Positions 44,690 through 57,905 of a stretch of DNA of 64,000 bases are shown one piece after another. This stretch comes from Budorcas taxicolor. Taxonomy: Eukaryota; Chordata; Mammalia; Artiodactyla; Bovidae. The DNA is taken from contig NC_068915.1 in NCBI RefSeq assembly GCF_023091745.1, forward strand, positions 33,658,001-33,722,000, given 5' to 3'. The notes below the pieces were generated by a model, which saw only the letters and a list, made by a program, of their open reading frames with translations, did not search any database and had not been told where the DNA came from. Position 1 is the stretch's first letter, and each line of letters begins with the position of its first letter. The position numbers were made by a program, and so were the translations under genes.

Positions 44690-45330
44690 CTGACAACTGT
44701 AAGTGGAGACTACCCGTTCCTCTTTCTTGTCCTTGCTGACCTTGATCTGCTCCATTATCCACAGTGCAGCCTAAGTGACTTTTGGAAGAGAATTTTAATC
44801 ATATCATTCTCTTGGAAGCTACAACGTCTCCCTCTGATCTCAAATTAAAGCTCAAACTTCTTAAATCATTTTAATATCCTTCAATACCTTTCTTGCCGCC
44901 TTTGTCATTCCTAGGGTTTTAGTATGCTACATTCCAGTCGTAGGAATATCTTTTATGTCCTAGGCCACAGCATGTTTTCCCATCTCTGTTTCCCTGCTAG
45001 AGACTTTCTTTACTCCGTCCTCACTTGGCTAAGTCTACTTACCCTTCAAGTTGCGGGATAAACATCAGTACTTCCAAGAAACCTTCCCCATTCCCACAAT
45101 CAAGATTAAGTGCCTGCACAAGGGCTCTGATGGCAGTCAAAAAATAAACATAATAATCATCTCACTATGTTGCAATTTTCTGCCTATTCCTTATATCCAA
45201 CCATATAAGAGAAACCAAGAGAAAAGTAGTAATTTTACTATTGTGCAGTTATATTCTCACTGTCTAGCACATGGCTGATATAACATAAAGACTTTGTGAA
45301 CATGTAATGAATGAAATATGTTAGTGCACT
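44690..45330 (+). mobile_element. L2-like LINE 3' region
   Basis: The order resembles the L2 3' part: 'tccattatccacagtgcagc', 'ctaagtgacttttggaagag', 'tctcaaattaaagctcaaac' and 'ccttcaagttgcgggataaa', and the end 'gcacatggctgatataac' plus 'gtaatgaatgaaata'. No coding frame remains. Confidence 0.5.
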
Positions 45331-45755
45331 ATGCCAGGAATATTATAGTGAAGAGATTAAAGTTGATTGTTGAATAACACCAGTTTGAACCAGAAAGGTC
45401 CACTTCTATACAGATTTTTTTTCAACAAAAACCTTGGAAATATTTTGCCATTTAGATAATTTGAAGATAAACCATATAACCTAGGAATATCAAAATATTT
45501 AAGAAGAAGTTTTGTGATGAATGCATAATAGATATTAATCTGTGGTTTCATAGGCATAAGGTGAGTGATATTTAATATGAAATTAATAAGCTGTTAGTTT
45601 TGTGACTTTTCTAAGAATTACATTATCATAAAGTATGCTGTTCTCTCTCATATTGTAAAAACTGCCTATCCAGTATATCTTTTCAGGTGTTTTATTTTTT
45701 TTTTTATGTAACGATGATTACAATATTGTATTATGAATATAATTATAATACTCTA
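45331..45755. other. AT-rich unique sequence
   Basis: Nothing recognised except a T run at 45696-45704. Confidence 0.4.
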
Positions 45756-46379
45756 TGAGGAAACAGTGGAAACAGTGTCAGACTTTATATTTTGGGGCTC
45801 CAAAATCCCTGCAGATGGTGATTGCAGCCATGAAACTAAAAGACGCTTACTCCTTGGAAGAAAAGTTATGACCAACCTAGATAGTATATTCAAAAGCAGA
45901 GACATTACTTTGCCGACTAAGGTCCGTCTAGTCAAGGCAATGGTTTTTCCTGTGGTCATGTATGGATGTGAGAGTTGGACTGTGAAGAAGGCTGAGCGCC
46001 GAAGAATTGATGCTTTTGAACTGTGGTGTTGGAGAAGACTCTTGAGAGTCCCTTGGACTGCAAGGAGATCCAACCAGTCCATTCTGAAGGAAATCAACCC
46101 TGGGATTTCTTTGGAAGGAATGATGCTAAAGCTGAAACTCCAGTACTTTGGCCACCTCATGTGAAGAGCTGACTCATTGGAAAAGACACTGATGCTGGGA
46201 GGGATTGGGGGCAGGAGAAGGGGACGACAGAGGATGAGATGGCTGGCATCACTGACCCGATGGATGTGGGTCTGAGTGAACTCCGGGAGTTGGTGATGGA
46301 TAGGGAGGCCTGGCGTGCTGCGATATATGGGGTCGCAAAGAGTAGGACACGACTGAGCAACTGAACTGAACTGAACTGA
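45756..46379 (+). mobile_element. BovB 3' end (well preserved)
   Basis: Starts near 'ggaaacagtggaaacagtgt' and runs to 'gagcaactgaactgaactga'. A 143-codon frame (45733-46164) covers the C-terminal region with 'SKIPADGDCSHETKRRLLLG', 'VMYGCESWTVKKAERRRIDA' and 'CWRRLLRVPWTARRS', and ends at TGA just after 'YFGHLM', where the consensus has CGA (Arg). One of the least diverged BovB pieces here. Confidence 0.96.
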
Positions 46380-49279
46380 TGCCATAAATATTTTATAAAA
46401 ATTCATTCATTACTGTATAGGCCTGGATACCATGAGTCAATCATATTACTACTTCTTTAATATCTGCTCGATTCAATATGCATGAATCATTATATGTGTA
46501 ACTAAATATGAATTTATTTTTCATATTATCTTTTCATCTTGATGTGTACTGATAACACTACTTATAATATCTACAATGTTTTGTATCATATAAGACAATA
46601 TTGATGTAGGTAGTGACAGATTTATCTTGTAAATAGATGATATAAATTTATGGTATCAATAAATACAGTACTGGAAATGTATTTTCTTTTCCTTAGGATT
46701 TCCTTAATAACTAACTTTTTTCTAACTTCCTTATAATACAATATATTATATATTTAGCACACAAAATATATGTGAATTGATGGTTTAGGCTGTCAATGAT
46801 GTTTCTGGTCAACAGTAGTCTATTAGTAGTTTGGAGGAATAAAAAATTATATGAGGACTTTTGACTGTGCAAGGAGTCAGTCCTCCTAACCCCCATGCAT
46901 TCAATCATCTGCTGTATAGATATAATAAGAAATTTAATAAAGTATAGGAAATTTACCTGTCCCTAGGCATCTGATAACATAGTTATCTTTTCAAAATTTT
47001 TAAATTTAAAATAATTGTTATAATATAGGGTGATGATTTTTGTCCACTGAGCCTGTCCACTGAATACACCAAGAATCAGTTTAATGGTTCAGGTTTTTAT
47101 TCATATCAGTGTAATAGGCAAGCACTCTGATTTCTCGTTTTGACAACAGAAGTCACAGTTGTTCAGTATTTGGGCACTTATTCCTAAGGCAATGTTTTAT
47201 TTCCTTTATGATGTGGAATTATTTAGAATAACAAAAGTAGTCTAACTTTACTTTTTGAGGAAAACTAAAGTGTAAATTAAACAAACAATTTTTAAGAGAT
47301 CAAAGTATAAGGCATTTAAAGGGTTGAAAGAATACAAAGATGACTAAACAAACTCCCTGCCTTAAAGCAGCCTATAGTTTAGAAGTGAGGCAAGTAATTA
47401 TGTCCCAAAATATAGTATAAGGAAAACTACCAATAGCTGTAATAGTAATAACAGATGTCATGGAGATATAAGAGTGGGTGATATTGCTTTCGGCAGGTTC
47501 AAGGAGTGAGGTCTGATGAATATTACAGAAGATGTCACATGAGAACTGGGTGGTAGCTAAAGTTTGGGTGAGTGGAGAATGGAATAAGGATTTCCACGGG
47601 GAAGTAGCAGCGTTGTCATCAACGACTTGGACTAAAACAAGGATGCACAAGGCCTGTTTGGGGAGCACTGGGTACCCATACATGCGCGGTATATATTGAA
47701 TGGAAAGACAGGGGTGTGGTAAAAAGAACTGTTGTGGATGAGATTGAAAAGTAGGATTAATGCCATATTCAAAAGGGCTTTGGTTACTGAATAGTAAGAA
47801 TACTTTTAAGGTTTCTAACCAGTATGGTCATTCTTCAGAAATAAACAAAAGATTTCCGGTTGTCTATCTTGACATTTTTGTTAAGCTCCATGAATTCTGT
47901 AGTAAGTGTCAACCCCATATAATTTGATGCTGGACCTCCTGACGTAAAGAAGGAGATTACAGTGATTTGAATAGTACAATGAAAATTTGCTACCATTGAA
48001 ATGCTAATGTAGATGAAGTTTTTGCTGAAGTGAATTTTTATTGTGGGAGATGTAGATTTCAGGAGTAGGAGATTTCACTTTTTATCTGAGAAATATTTTC
48101 AAGAGCATAACTGTTATAATATCTTTATTGAATCATTTCCATTGTTTATTTTCCCATTCACTTATGCCATCTTCACATAGAAGAATTGACATTGTTCTTT
48201 AACTACAGGTATAAAGAGAGTTGGAATTATCTGTAATCATTCAACCCTTTCACTTAAGTACTAATCAGTTCTCAATGAAATTATGTGAAATATCTTTGCT
48301 ATATTTAGACTATCTTTGGCATCTAAGTTTATGGTAAAATAATATTCAATCCATTTTCTTTGATTGGGTTCTTTCCAGTTTTCTGCTTCTGCAAAGCAGC
48401 TGAAGAGAAAAGAAAGGACATAAAGGACAAAGCATATAAACTGATTGCATTGCAAAGTATAATTGAAAACATGTGCACTGCAATATTTGAGTAAATGGCA
48501 GGCATATAATTGTCAATTCTTCTTTCTTTAAAGTAGGCATATGGTTAACAGGAAATAAGTTTGAAATAATCTTTATGTGGAAGCAAAATTACTTCCTCTT
48601 TAGTATTCATTTCTTAGCAGAATACTTAACATGTTCTGGATTTGAATATAAAGAATCTTTTGAGAGTACAGTAATAGATTTGTGGATTGGATTAAACACG
48701 CAGCACATTTCCAATCCTTAAACTATGTATATTACATGATAAAAGATATTATTTAATTAAAAGTATGCTCTTGATCAGCATTTTTATTTCATAATAGATA
48801 GCATTACTTTCAAGTCTATAAATTGGATTTTTTAAACAGCTCATAAACACAGTATGGTTACTAAAAGTTGTAGCAATCATGAAATAGTTCACTTCATAAT
48901 TCATAATTTTCTCCTGAAAAATCTTTATTATACAGAATTTTAATTATATATTATTTAAAAGTCAAGTCTTAAATTTTTCTTTCAACATACTTATTAGGGT
49001 TAAACATTCTTATATGTTGTGTACCTGTTAATATGTCAACTTTGTTCTGTAAATGTATAATGTGCTTTTATATAATGTATCATATATATTACATGAGTAA
49101 TTAATCAGACCCATGATCAAAAAACTCAAATGACTTTTACTACTTTAAATAGGATTGTGTGGTTTATTGAAACTGTTATTCTAAGAAATATTGATGGGTT
49201 TGGGACTTTTATCAGAGTAGAAGAAACTATGTAATTTATATATACTAGAATATTTATATATACTAGTCAAATGAATTGT
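46380..49279. other. Long AT-rich unique sequence
   Basis: No transposon, CpG cluster or splice-flanked frame recognised. The 103-codon minus frame at 47683-47372 has no recognised domain. 47330-47660 has the look of an old interspersed repeat but I could not assign it. Confidence 0.45.
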
Positions 49280-49500
49280 CATTTATTGATAAGCAGTTTA
49301 GCTTAGTAAGCTAGACTGGTATTAGTCAGTCCCAGATTAAAACTTTGGCTGTAAAGTGTTGTTTATTAAATAGCTTTGGACAAGTCACTTAAAATGTCCA
49401 AGATTCTACATTCTTAGCTATTAAGTTGCACTAATCCTTATCTTACAAAGTGTTATAGATCTTAAATGACCTATTTAAAGTGCATAGAACAGTGTTTCTT
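49280..49500 (+). mobile_element. MIR SINE
   Basis: Sense MIR: 'agactggtattagtcagtcc', 'ggacaagtcacttaaaatg', 'atcttaaatgacctattta' and 'gtgcatagaacagtgttt'. Confidence 0.6.
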
Positions 49501-50487
49501 AGCAGGATTTACCACCAGTATTGGTTTTATACAGAGGAGAAACTGTGGCCTTATTTCTATTATCAAGAAATCAATATTCTGCTAACATACTTGAAATTAA
49601 TTGAACAGCAGAGAGAGTACCACAAATAAGAAAGAAACACCTGCTTGCATCAGTGAGTTCCCTCCCCCTCCCCTCTCCACACACACATGTTAACAGGTAA
49701 ACACTTGTCATTGCAGGGAGTTGTACATTTTGTGTGCAGTGGAGAGAAGCAGAGGGACACACCAAAGCTGTGACTGTCCTATCCCCGCACTTAGCATGAC
49801 AGGATAGATCTGAATCCTGATGTCTCTGAGATCTCTAAATCAAATATTTCTGCATGACTCTATTTATATGAAAGGCAGCACAATTAATAGAGTTCCAGTT
49901 ATTGTATTTGTGCTTTGGGGCAAATAGTTAATATCATATCCAAGTAGGATATATTTGAGGTAAGCCTCATGCACCTTTAACTTATCTGGGTCTTTTCTTA
50001 CCCACTTTGGGACAGATTTCTAGAAACGAGGGCCTTCAGTAGGGCCTGTCCTGCCTCCAGGTACCCCGAGTTTAAATTTGGCATCTTTTACAGGACAACA
50101 GCTGGTCTCTTTGCAAGAGGTGAAGCATGGAAAGAAGATAAACCCTTATGCTATATAGGGCACGAAGAACAGCTTGAAATAGAATACTCTGAAAACAATG
50201 ATACTTAACACAGACTACAGGATAAAAAGTTACGTTAAGTTCTACTTTAAGAATTTTTAAGGACAGCATTACAATAATCCAGTATTAAAGATGGAAAAGA
50301 TGTCCCAATTTTGAAAAACGCCATACTTCAGAGAAAATGCCTTAGGAAAATAATGGTATCTTAGCCTCTCAATATCTTAACAACTTCTAAAAGCAAGAGT
50401 TAAGCTCAATACTTTGAACTTTAGTGACAGAGGAAAACAACTTTGATAAAATACAATTGAAGTCATAGTAACTCTTTTCAAACATCA
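49501..50487. other. Unique sequence
   Basis: Nothing recognised. Confidence 0.4.
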
Positions 50488-50660
50488 TCTGCTTGCCAAT
50501 GCAGGAGATGCGGGTTTGATCCATGAGCCAGGAAGATCTCCTGTAATAGGAAATGGCAACCCACTGTAGTATTCTTGACTGCAAAATTCCATGGAAGAGG
50601 AGATGGGCAGGCTACAATCCATGGGGCTGCAAAGAATCAGACACGACTGAGCACGCACGC
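50488..50660 (+). mobile_element. Bov-tA SINE, truncated head
   Basis: Begins inside the tRNA-like head at 'ctgcttgccaatgcaggaga', then Bov-A body and tail 'acacgactgagcacgcacgc'. The A-box is lost. No TSD identified. Confidence 0.92.
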
Positions 50661-51620
50661 AAATTATTAAGGTGAGGAGTGGAGAGAAGTAAGTCACCAA
50701 AAGACGTTTTCTTATCTTCTCTGTTTACCCAAAGTGAGGCAGAGGGGATGGAATAAACCTCACTCTTCTCTACCATTTCAGGATGAGCATTTCATTCAGG
50801 ATAATCAGATATAAATAAATATAGCCCTAAAATAATTTTACTCAATATATAGTTATATCACATCCATGCTACATCCTAGGGATGAAAGCTCTGTAAGGAA
50901 TATATGTTTTTCAGAATATTCCTTTTGAGTTATTTTAGAGCTAGATATATTTCGAGAAATAAAAAAATTAAACATCAGAAGTACTCTCATCCTGTGGCCT
51001 GAGTTTAAAATCTATTTACTGTATGTTCAGTTTTTTAGACAAAAAATATTTTTTAAACTCCTACTAAATTCCAGGTACTATTTTAGCAACTGTGAACCGG
51101 ACCAAACTTTGCCCCTCTCGGAGCTTATAATAAGAGTGAGAATAATCTACAAATAATCCATTCCTAAATTACTAAAGGCTATGAAAAAAACACATGAAAT
51201 GAACTTTAGAATGACTAAATGAAGGGACAAATGCTAATTTAGTTGAGTAGTCAGAGAAATCCCCTCAAGGAAGTAAATTTTAACTTGAAACCCAAATTAT
51301 GAGTGGAAACAACCATATAATCATCTAAAGAGATAGAAAACCAGTAAAAGCAAACGGTACTATTAAAACCCTCAGAGCCAAATGCAAAAAACAGTTGATT
51401 GGCAGAGGAGGGAACTGGTGAATGTTATAGAGAACAAGGTCAAAAAAGTAGTCACTCAGACTCACAGGAAAAAGTATCTTCCAATGTGATTATACTAAAG
51501 TACAGGATAATCTGAAGAACTGTTATAAGACATAACACTTAGAATAAATGGTTTTGGCTCTTGTATAGAGGGTGGATCTACTAAGTTAAAGTGAGAGGAA
51601 AGAATTAGTAAGTTATTACT
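50661..51620. other. AT-rich unique sequence
   Basis: A possible old repeat lies at 51050-51130 ('ctactaaattccaggtacta'); otherwise nothing recognised. Confidence 0.4.
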
Positions 51621-51633
51621 AAGATGATTTGGA

Positions 51634-52870
51634 TTTGATTTAGGTCATACCTGAATGGTCTAGTGGTTTTCCCTACTTTCTTCAATTTAAGTCTGAATTT
51701 GGCAATAAGGAGTTCATGATCTGAGCCACAGTCAACTCTCAGTCTTGGTTTTGCTGACTATATAGAGTTTCTCCATCTATGCCTGAAAAGAATATAATGA
51801 ATCTGATTTCGGTGTTGACTATCTGGTGATGTCCATGTGTAGAGTCTTCTCTTGTGTTGTTGAAAGAGGGTGTTTGCTATGACCAGTGCATTCTCTTGGC
51901 AAAACTCTATTAGCCTTTGCCCTGCTTCATTCCATACTCAAAGGCCAAATATGCCTGTTATTCCAGGTGTTTCTTGACTTCCTGCTTTTGCATTCCAGTA
52001 GCATATAATGAAAAGGACATCTTTGGGGGGTGTTAGTTCTAAAAGGTCTCGTAGATCTTCATAGAACCGTTCAAATTCAGCTTCTTCAGCATTACTGGTT
52101 GGGGCATAGACTTGGATTACCATGATACTGAATGGCTTGCCTTGCAAACGAACAGAGATAATTCTGTCGTTTTTGAGATTGCATCCAAGTACTGCATGTC
52201 AGACTCTTTTGTTGAGCATGATGGCTACTCAATCTCTCCTAAGGGATTCCTGCCCGTAGTAGTAGATATATGGTCATCTGAGTTAAAATAAACCATTCCA
52301 GTCCGTTTTAGTTCACTGATTCCTAGAATGTTGACGTTCACTCTTGCTATCTCCTGTTTGACCACTTCCAATCTGCCTTGATTCATGGACCCAACATTCC
52401 AGTTTCCTATGCAATATTGCTCTTTACAGCATCGGACCTTTGCTTCTATCACCAGTCACATCCATAACTGGGTATTGTTGTTGCTTTTGCTCCATTCCTT
52501 CATTCTTTATGGAGTTACTTCTCCACTGATCTCCAGTAGCATATTGGGCACCTACTGACCTGGGGAGTTCCCCTTTCAGTATCCTATCATTTTGCATTTT
52601 CTTACTGTTCATGGGGTTCTCAAGGCAAGAATACTGAAGTGGTTTGCAATTCCCTTCTCCAGTGGACCACGTTCTGTCAGACCTCTCCACCATGACCTGC
52701 CCGTCTTGGGTAGCCCCACAGGACATGGCTTAGTTTCATTGAGTTAGACAAGGCTGTGGTCTGTGTGATTAGATTGACTAGTTTTCTGTGATTATGGTTT
52801 CAGTGTGTCTTCCCTCTGATGCCCTCTCACAATACCTCCCATCTTACTTGGGTTCCTCTTACCTTGGACT
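51634..52870 (-). mobile_element. BovB 5' part, inverted (twin priming)
   Basis: Minus-strand BovB running leftward from the 5' end near 52868 through the endonuclease to 'aggtatgacctaaatcaaat' at 51634-51653. Coding remnants: 52726-52424 (upstream region), 52452-52225 with 'WNVGSMNQGRLEVVKQEIAR' and 'ILGISELKRTG', and 52147-51938 with 'IQVYAPTSNAEEAEFERFYE'. In the last, the endonuclease motif usually read as GDWNAK is 'CYWNAK', so a catalytic Asp is lost. It belongs to the same insertion as the plus-strand part that follows. Confidence 0.93.
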
Positions 52871-54919
52871 TGGGGTATGTATGACCTAAATAAAATCCCT
52901 TATGATTATAAGTGGAAGTGAGAAATAGATTGAAGGGACCAGATCTGATAGATAGAGTGCCTGATGAACTATGGACTGAGGTTCGTGACACTGTACAGGA
53001 GACAGGGATTAAGACCATCCCCATGGAGAAGAAATGCAAAAAAGCAAAATGGCTGTCTGAAGAGGCCTTACAAATAGCTGTGAAAAGAAGAGAAGCGAAA
53101 ATCAAAGGAGAAAAGGAAAGATTTAAGCATCTAAACCCAGAGTTCCAAAGAATAGCAAGGAGAGATAAGAAACCTTCCTCAGCGGTTAACGCAAAGAAAT
53201 AGAGGAAAACAACAGGATGGGAAAAAGACTACAGATCTCTTCCAAAAAAATTAGAGATACCAAGGGAATATTTCATGCAAAGATGGGCTCGATAAAGGAC
53301 AGGATGGTATGGACCTAACAGAAGCAGAAGATATTAAGAAGAGGTGGCAAGAATACACAGAAGAACTGTACAAAAAAGATCTTCACGACCAAGATAATCA
53401 TGATGGTGTGATCATGCATCTAGAGCCAGACATCCTGGAATGTGAAGTCAAGTGGGCCTTAGAAAGCATCACTATGAACAAAGCTAGAGGAGATGATGGA
53501 ATTCCAGTTGAGCTATTTCAAATCCTGAAAGGTGATGCTGTGAGTGCTGCACTCATTATGCCAGCAAATTTGGAAAACTCAGCAGTGGCCACAGGACTGG
53601 AAAAGGTCAGTTTTCATTCCAATCCAAAGAAAGGCAATGCCAAAGAATGCTCAAACTACCGCACAATTGCACTCATCTCACACACTAGTAAAGTAATGCT
53701 CAAAATTCTCCAGGCCAGGCTTCAGCAATACATGAACTGTGAACTTCCAAATGTTCAAGCAGAGGAACCAGAGATCAAATTGACAACATTCACTGGATTA
53801 TCAAAAAAGCAAAAAACAGAAAAACATCTATTTCTGCTTTATTGACTATGCCAAAGCCTTTGACTGTGTGGATCACAATAAACTGTGGGAAATTTTGAAA
53901 GACATGGGAATACCAGACCACGTGACTTGACTCTTGAGAAACCTATATGCAGGTCAGGAAGCAACAGTTAGAACTGGACATGGAACAACAGACTGGTTTC
54001 AAATAGGAAAAGGAGTATGTCAAGGCTGTATATTGTCACCCTGCTTATTTAACTTCTATGCAGAGTACATCATGAGAAATGCTGGGCTGGAAGAAGCACA
54101 AGCTGGAATCAAGATTGCCGGGAGAAATATCAATAACTTCAGATATGCAGATGACACCACCCTTATGGCAGAAAGTAAAGAGGAACTAAAGAGCCTCTTG
54201 ATGAAAGTGAAATTGGAGAAAAAGTTGGCTTAAAGCTCCACATTCAGAAAACTAAGATCATGGCATCTGGTCCCATCACTTTATGGCAAATAGATGGGGA
54301 AACAGTAGAAACAGTGTCAGACTTTATTTTGGGGGGCTCCAAAATCACCGCAGATGGTGATTGCAGCCATGAAATGAAAAGACGCTTACTCCTTGGAAGA
54401 AAAGTTATGTCCAACCTAGATAGTATATTCAAAAGCAGAGACATTACTTTGCCAACAAAGGTCTGTCTAGTCAAGACTATGGTTTTTCCCGTGGTCATGT
54501 ATGGCTGTGAGAGTTGCACTGTGAAGAAGGCTGAGCACCAAAGAATTGATGCTTTTGAACTGTGGTGTTGGAGAAGACTCTTGAGAGTCCCTTGGACTGC
54601 AAGGATATCCAACCAGTCCATTCTGAAGGAGATCAGCCCTGGGATTTCTTTGGAAGGAATGATGCTAAATATGAAACTCCAGTAGTTTGGCCACCTCAAT
54701 CAAAAAGTTGCCTCATGGGAAAAGAATCTGATGCTGGGAGGAATTGAGGGCAGGAGGAGAAGGGGACGACAGAGGATGAGATGGCTAGATGGCATCACCG
54801 ACTCAATGCACATGAGTTTTGGTGAACTCCGGGAGTTGGTGATGGACAGGGAGGCATGGCGTGCTGCAATTCATGGGGTCACAAAGAGTCAGACACGACT
54901 TAAAGACTGAACTGAACTG
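52871..54919 (+). mobile_element. BovB 3' part, sense (twin priming)
   Basis: Starts at 'gtatgacctaaataaaatcc', the point in BovB where the inverted part stops, and runs through linker, reverse transcriptase and tail 'aagactgaactgaactga'. Imperfect target repeats AAGATGATTTGGA (51621-51633) and AAAATGACTTGGA (54920-54932, 11 of 13) flank the combined 3286-bp insertion, which is the size of a complete BovB. Confidence 0.93.
52912..54685 (+). pseudogene. BovB ORF2 remnant (linker, RT, C-terminus)
   Basis: Four open pieces in shifted frames: 52912-53202 (linker), 53309-53845 (RT fingers, ending in wrong frame after a deletion near 53760), 53934-54233 ('GKGVCQGCILSPCLFNFYA' and 'NNFRYADDTTLMAES', catalytic pair kept) and 54260-54685 (C-terminal region). 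Stops and frameshifts inactivate it. Confidence 0.9.
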
Positions 54920-54932
54920 AAAATGACTTGGA

Positions 54933-55561
54933 GTTTTGAGGGTCCCAAAATACATTAAGTATAAGTTATATATGTGTGTGGTTTGTATTTTTCCTGTTTG
55001 AAAGAAATAGTTTGTTTTCAGATATCGAGTACTTGTGCAGGACCTTGAAATTCATAATTTTCAGCATTATGCTTGAAATGTCCAATGAGTAGAAGAGCTT
55101 TGATATTTTTCTTTATTTCTAATGATCAATATATCTCTGCCTCCATAGGTGTCATGTGTAGTAAAAACTTGTGTGTAATGCACTAATGAATAAAAGGGCT
55201 GGAGAAGCTTACAAATGTGGTCCATTCACAGGAAATGTATGCTAACAGTGAATATTTAATAGCTAAATAATTTATTTCAGTTACTTTTGGGGTCTGAGCA
55301 TTTATTCATTTAATAAACATACACCAATGGCCCTCTTTGCCAGGTATTGTGTTGGGCATTAAATATATACAAAGATCAAAAATGACCTGCTACCTGAAGT
55401 TATGAAGCTTTTGAAATAGTTATCCAAATATAAATGTTCTTTCAGTTGGGAGTATTTTGTTTTCGGAGGATAGCAATAATAAGATATGTTTCTATATCAA
55501 TAGAATAATCTATGTATTCAACTTAATTTTTAATTGCCTGCTATGTTTTATACCCAATAAC
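54933..55561. other. Unique sequence
   Basis: A weak old-repeat look at about 55310-55430 ('tttgccaggtattgtgttgg'). Otherwise nothing recognised. Confidence 0.4.
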
Positions 55562-55992
55562 CAGAAAGAAAAACACCAATACAGTATACTAACACATATA
55601 TATGGAATTTAGAAAGATGGCAATGACGACCCTGTATGCAAGACAGTAAAAGAGACACAGATGTGTAGAGCAGACTTTTGGACTCAGAGGGAGAGGGTGA
55701 GGGTGGGATGATTTGGGAGAATGGCATTCAAACATGTATACTATCATGTAAGAACTGAATCGCCAGTCTATGTCCGATGCAGGATACAGCATGCTTGGGG
55801 CTGGTGCATGGGGATGACCCAGAGAGATGTTATGGGGAGGGAGGTGGGAGGGGGGGCGGTTCATGTTTGGGAACGCATGTACACCCGTGGTGGATTCATG
55901 TCAATGTATGGCAAAACCAATACAGTATTGTAAAGTAAAGTAAAGTAAAAATAAACATTAAAAAAATAAATAAAATAAAATAAAATAAATAA
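55562..55992 (+). mobile_element. Ruminant L1 3' UTR end
   Basis: Order 'atatatatggaatttagaaa', 'gagacacagatgtgtagagc', 'gggatgatttgggagaatgg', 'aactgaatcgccagtctat' and 'cgtggtggattcatgtcaat', then a (TAAAA)n-like tail at about 55935-55992. Possible TSD ACCCAATAAC (55552-55561) / ACCCAGTAAC (55993-56002). It carries no coding sequence. Confidence 0.9.
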
Positions 55993-56002
55993 ACCCAGTA
56001 AC

Positions 56003-56513
56003 AATGCCAGATAATTAAGCTTCAGTAGAAAAACTGTATTTGGTGATACTTCTCAAAATGTTTCTCTTTACCTAACAGAATATTATTTAGTTCTTTGTAT
56101 ATTTGAAAGAATTTAGATTGAAGAAAAAATAGAAATTATGGAGAGCAAAACCAACTGAACTTCTAAATTATCTAGCTCATTTCACTTGGTTCCAGTGATG
56201 AAATGGGACTTTTAAAAAAATGAAACATTTTTTTTTTTTATTTGAATGACTAGAGTATATACATCTAACATTTTGAACATTTATTTACTTATTCATCCCT
56301 CTAGCAATTCATTTATCTATCTGTTGATTTATTTGCTACAGGTATTAATAGCAAAACCTTCTGCTGATGAGGGTAATATTATTCAAATTTGTTATATTTC
56401 TTCCAGTGGTTTATGTTTTCTCTTTCCTTCTTTACTTTTGCTAATAACATTTAGACCAATAACTCTTTAAAATATTAAAATATAATATTTACAGAAGTAT
56501 ACAAATTACATTG
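56003..56513. other. AT-rich unique sequence
   Basis: Nothing recognised; T run at 56229-56239. Confidence 0.4.
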
Positions 56514-56526
56514 AAAGTATAGGATG

Positions 56527-56712
56527 TTGTTTAGGCAGTAAGAACCCAGGCTTGCTGCCCACCAGGCTTCTTTGTCCATGGGCTTTTCCGGGCAAGAGTA
56601 CTGGAGTGAGTTGCCATTTCTCTCCCCAGGTTATTTTCTCAACCCAGGGATTGAACCCATGTTTCCTACTTGACAGATGGATTCTTTACCACTGAGCTAC
56701 CAGGGAAGTCTA
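56527..56712 (-). mobile_element. Bov-tA SINE with 13-bp TSD
   Basis: Antisense Bov-tA; the 3' tail region at the left is eroded ('ttgtttaggcagtaagaacc') but the body and head ('gagctaccagggaagtct') are clear. Perfect repeats AAAGTATAGGATG at 56514-56526 and 56713-56725. Confidence 0.96.
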
Positions 56713-56725
56713 AAAGTATAGGATG

Positions 56726-57310
56726 CTGCTCCTATAATAATGTTTCATAAAATAACATGAATGAGAATGATTATATGATAATATTGTTTTTAGAACTGGT
56801 AAAATCATGTACAATAGCATTATTTTAATAATAAGTATAATTGGAAAATTTTCCATAAGATCTCCCTTGGCAATAAGTTCAATTTGATTTTCATTTATTC
56901 TTTGGAAAATATAAATTCAAAAATAAAAAGAAATCCAGAATTGTAATATCTAGTCCCCTAGATTCAAACAAAAGAAATGGATGGATTGGTAAATCCATTT
57001 TAGTAAGCTCAAGCATTAAGCCCAGTGCTAAGAAGGTTAAAAACATTCCTGAGGGAAAACCATTACCTACATCATGACAGCATACCCTTGCACAATGCAA
57101 AACCTCATTTCACTCCATAACCAAATGAATCACAAAGAACAGCTGACAGTATAAAACCTAGATAGGCTTTAAGTTTCTTTGGGGAATGCTAGAGGGTGCT
57201 CAATCTGAACCAGTATAGGAAAAGTAGAAAATATTAGAATCTTAAATTATTTTTATATTATTAATAGGAAATTAAGATTGGCACTATAAACCCTTACTTT
57301 ATCTCCTTGA
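56726..57310. other. AT-rich unique sequence
   Basis: Nothing recognised. Confidence 0.4.
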
Positions 57311-57527
57311 AAGTTAAGGAAAGTTAAGTCACTCAGTCGTGTCTGACTCTTTGCAACCCCACGGACTGTAGCCTACCAGGCTCCTCTGGCCATGGGATTT
57401 TCCAGGCAAGAGTACTGGAGTGGGTTGCCATTTCCTTCTCCAGGGGATCTTCCTGACCCAGGAATCGAACCCAGGTCTCCCACATTGCAGGCAGACGCTT
57501 TACCCTCTGAGCCACCAGGGAAGCCCA
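57311..57527 (-). mobile_element. Bov-tA SINE (well preserved)
   Basis: Antisense copy from 'aagtcactcagtcgtgtctg' to 'gagccaccagggaagccca'. The tRNA-like A and B boxes are intact on the minus strand. No convincing TSD. Confidence 0.95.
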
Positions 57528-57714
57528 TGTATATAGTAAAATTATATATTTATAAGTAACTTTTATCATACTTAAGAAATACTTATATGCTGTTAACTCT
57601 AGGGTGTCTGAATGTTCTGAGGCCATAAATGTTTAACATATATTTAAAAAATATTTTTCTAGAAGCTAGAAAAATCCCTAGAAGTATGCTTTCTGTGTCA
57701 CATCTAAAATTATT

Positions 57715-57905
57715 CATGAGTAATATGATGAATCTCTTCTACTATGTTTTCTTCCAGGAATTTTACAGCTTCAGGTCTTAAATTTAAGTCATTTTTCCAT
57801 TTTCTGTGTATGGTGTATGATAATGGAAAAATTATATATTTTGCAGGTGGGTACCCAATTTTGTCAACACCATTTGTAAAAGAGACTATTTTTTTCCCCA
57901 TTTTC
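57715..57905 (-). mobile_element. L1 ORF2 fragment
   Basis: The minus frame 57901-57710 has 'LSYTIHRKWKNDLNLRPEAV' followed by 'KFLEENI', the late ORF2 region of L1. It is a short stretch opposite in direction to the L1 at 58621. Confidence 0.8.

Noticed and set aside
47372..47683. 103-codon minus-strand frame
   Set aside because: No domain and no splice support; the region looks like an old diverged repeat.
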